DNA from: a bacterium
GTDB taxonomy: Bacteria > Omnitrophota > Gorgyraeia > Gygaellales > UBA12090
Assembly (NCBI GenBank): GCA_004299495.1
Contig: SCPY01000002.1
Span: 1 to 6,115, forward strand
Length of the DNA stretch: 6,115 bases
Reading direction: 5' to 3'
Below are positions 5,801-6,115 of this stretch, piece by piece. The notes under the pieces were generated by a model. That model was given only the letters and a program-made list of their open reading frames with translations. It did no database searches and was not told where the DNA came from. A program made the position numbers and the translations under genes. Numbering within the stretch: position 1 is the stretch's first letter; each line of letters starts with the position of its first letter.

Positions 5801-6115
5801 ATGGAAAATCTTTTAGCAGAAAAAATAAAAAAAATTAAGCTTTTGATTTTGGACGTGGACGGGGTTCTCACCGACGGACGCATCATATATGATTCCAAAG
5901 GCAGGGACTCCAAGTTTTTTGATGTCCATGACGGCCTGGGGGTTTATCTTTTAAAAAGGGCAGGGATTAAGACTATTCTTATCACTGCCAAGGGTTCAAA
6001 GACCATCAGGCACCGCGCTAAGGATATGAGGGTTGAGGAGTTTTACGAAGATATTTTCCCCAAGACCAGGGTTTTGGATAAGATTCTCAAGAACCACGAG
6101 GTAGTCAAAGATGAA
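5801..6115 (+). CDS. kdsC: Kdo-8-phosphate phosphatase, N-terminal part (HAD superfamily)
   Basis: KdsC hydrolyses Kdo-8-phosphate to Kdo and phosphate in the cytoplasm. The first 105 codons are open to the window edge; family members are usually about 160-190 residues, so the rest lies downstream. HAD motif I is LLILDVDGVLTDG (14-26; nucleophile D18, acid/base D20), motif II is LITAKGS (60-66; T62), and K88 fits motif III by spacing. KFFDVHDGLGVYLLKRAGI (38-56) is characteristic of the tetrameric C0-type, cap-less KdsC family. The family more often shows ITGR at motif II and YxG before the motif III lysine, where this protein has ITAK and YEDIFPK. ATG 5801 is directly preceded by an in-frame TAG, so it cannot extend upstream; no Shine-Dalgarno site is seen. 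Following kdsB, kdsA and kdsD, it completes the CMP-Kdo route. A related YrbI-type sugar phosphatase is the only likely alternative. Confidence 0.92.
   Translation, partial: MENLLAEKIKKIKLLILDVDGVLTDGRIIYDSKGRDSKFFDVHDGLGVYLLKRAGIKTILITAKGSKTIRHRAKDMRVEEFYEDIFPKTRVLDKILKNHEVVKDE

Overview
The window is a compact, single-strand (+) gene cluster for the inner core of lipopolysaccharide. It suggests a Gram-negative, LPS-making bacterium. Moderate base composition, weak Shine-Dalgarno sites and the mix of sequence types (a metal-type KdsA, a stand-alone HldA, a deoxyhypusine-synthase-like protein) look non-proteobacterial. An uncultivated lineage such as Omnitrophota or a relative is my best guess, from general impression only; no taxonomic marker is present.

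Layout. Bases 1-203 hold the 3' end of a GT-9 (heptosyltransferase-like) glycosyltransferase. Bases 212-1255 hold a second, complete GT-9 gene. Bases 1270-2202 encode a 310-residue protein that resembles the NAD-binding fold of deoxyhypusine synthase but lacks its catalytic lysine; its role here is unknown. Then follow hldA (2199-3218, heptose-7-phosphate kinase), kdsB (3229-3999, CMP-Kdo synthetase), kdsA (3996-4814, Kdo-8-phosphate synthase), kdsD (4811-5770, arabinose-5-phosphate isomerase with two CBS domains) and the 5' part of kdsC (5801 to the window end, Kdo-8-phosphate phosphatase).

How they work together. KdsD makes arabinose-5-phosphate from ribulose-5-phosphate. KdsA condenses it with phosphoenolpyruvate to Kdo-8-phosphate, KdsC removes the phosphate, and KdsB activates Kdo as CMP-Kdo, so the whole CMP-Kdo route is encoded here. 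HldA supplies one step of ADP-heptose synthesis, and the GT-9 enzymes probably transfer heptose or a related sugar to the core. GmhA, GmhB, the HldC adenylyltransferase and the Kdo transferase WaaA are not in the window.

Organisation. Three junctions (DHS-like/hldA, kdsB/kdsA, kdsA/kdsD) are 4-base ATGA stop-start overlaps, which implies one operon with translational coupling. Two junctions stand out. A good sigma70-like promoter lies just ahead of the DHS-like gene and predicts a leaderless or nearly leaderless message. A short heptamer repeat carrying stops in all three forward frames separates kdsD from kdsC. No stretch above 300 bases lacks a gene, and I saw no RNA gene, mobile element, CRISPR array or convincing terminator.
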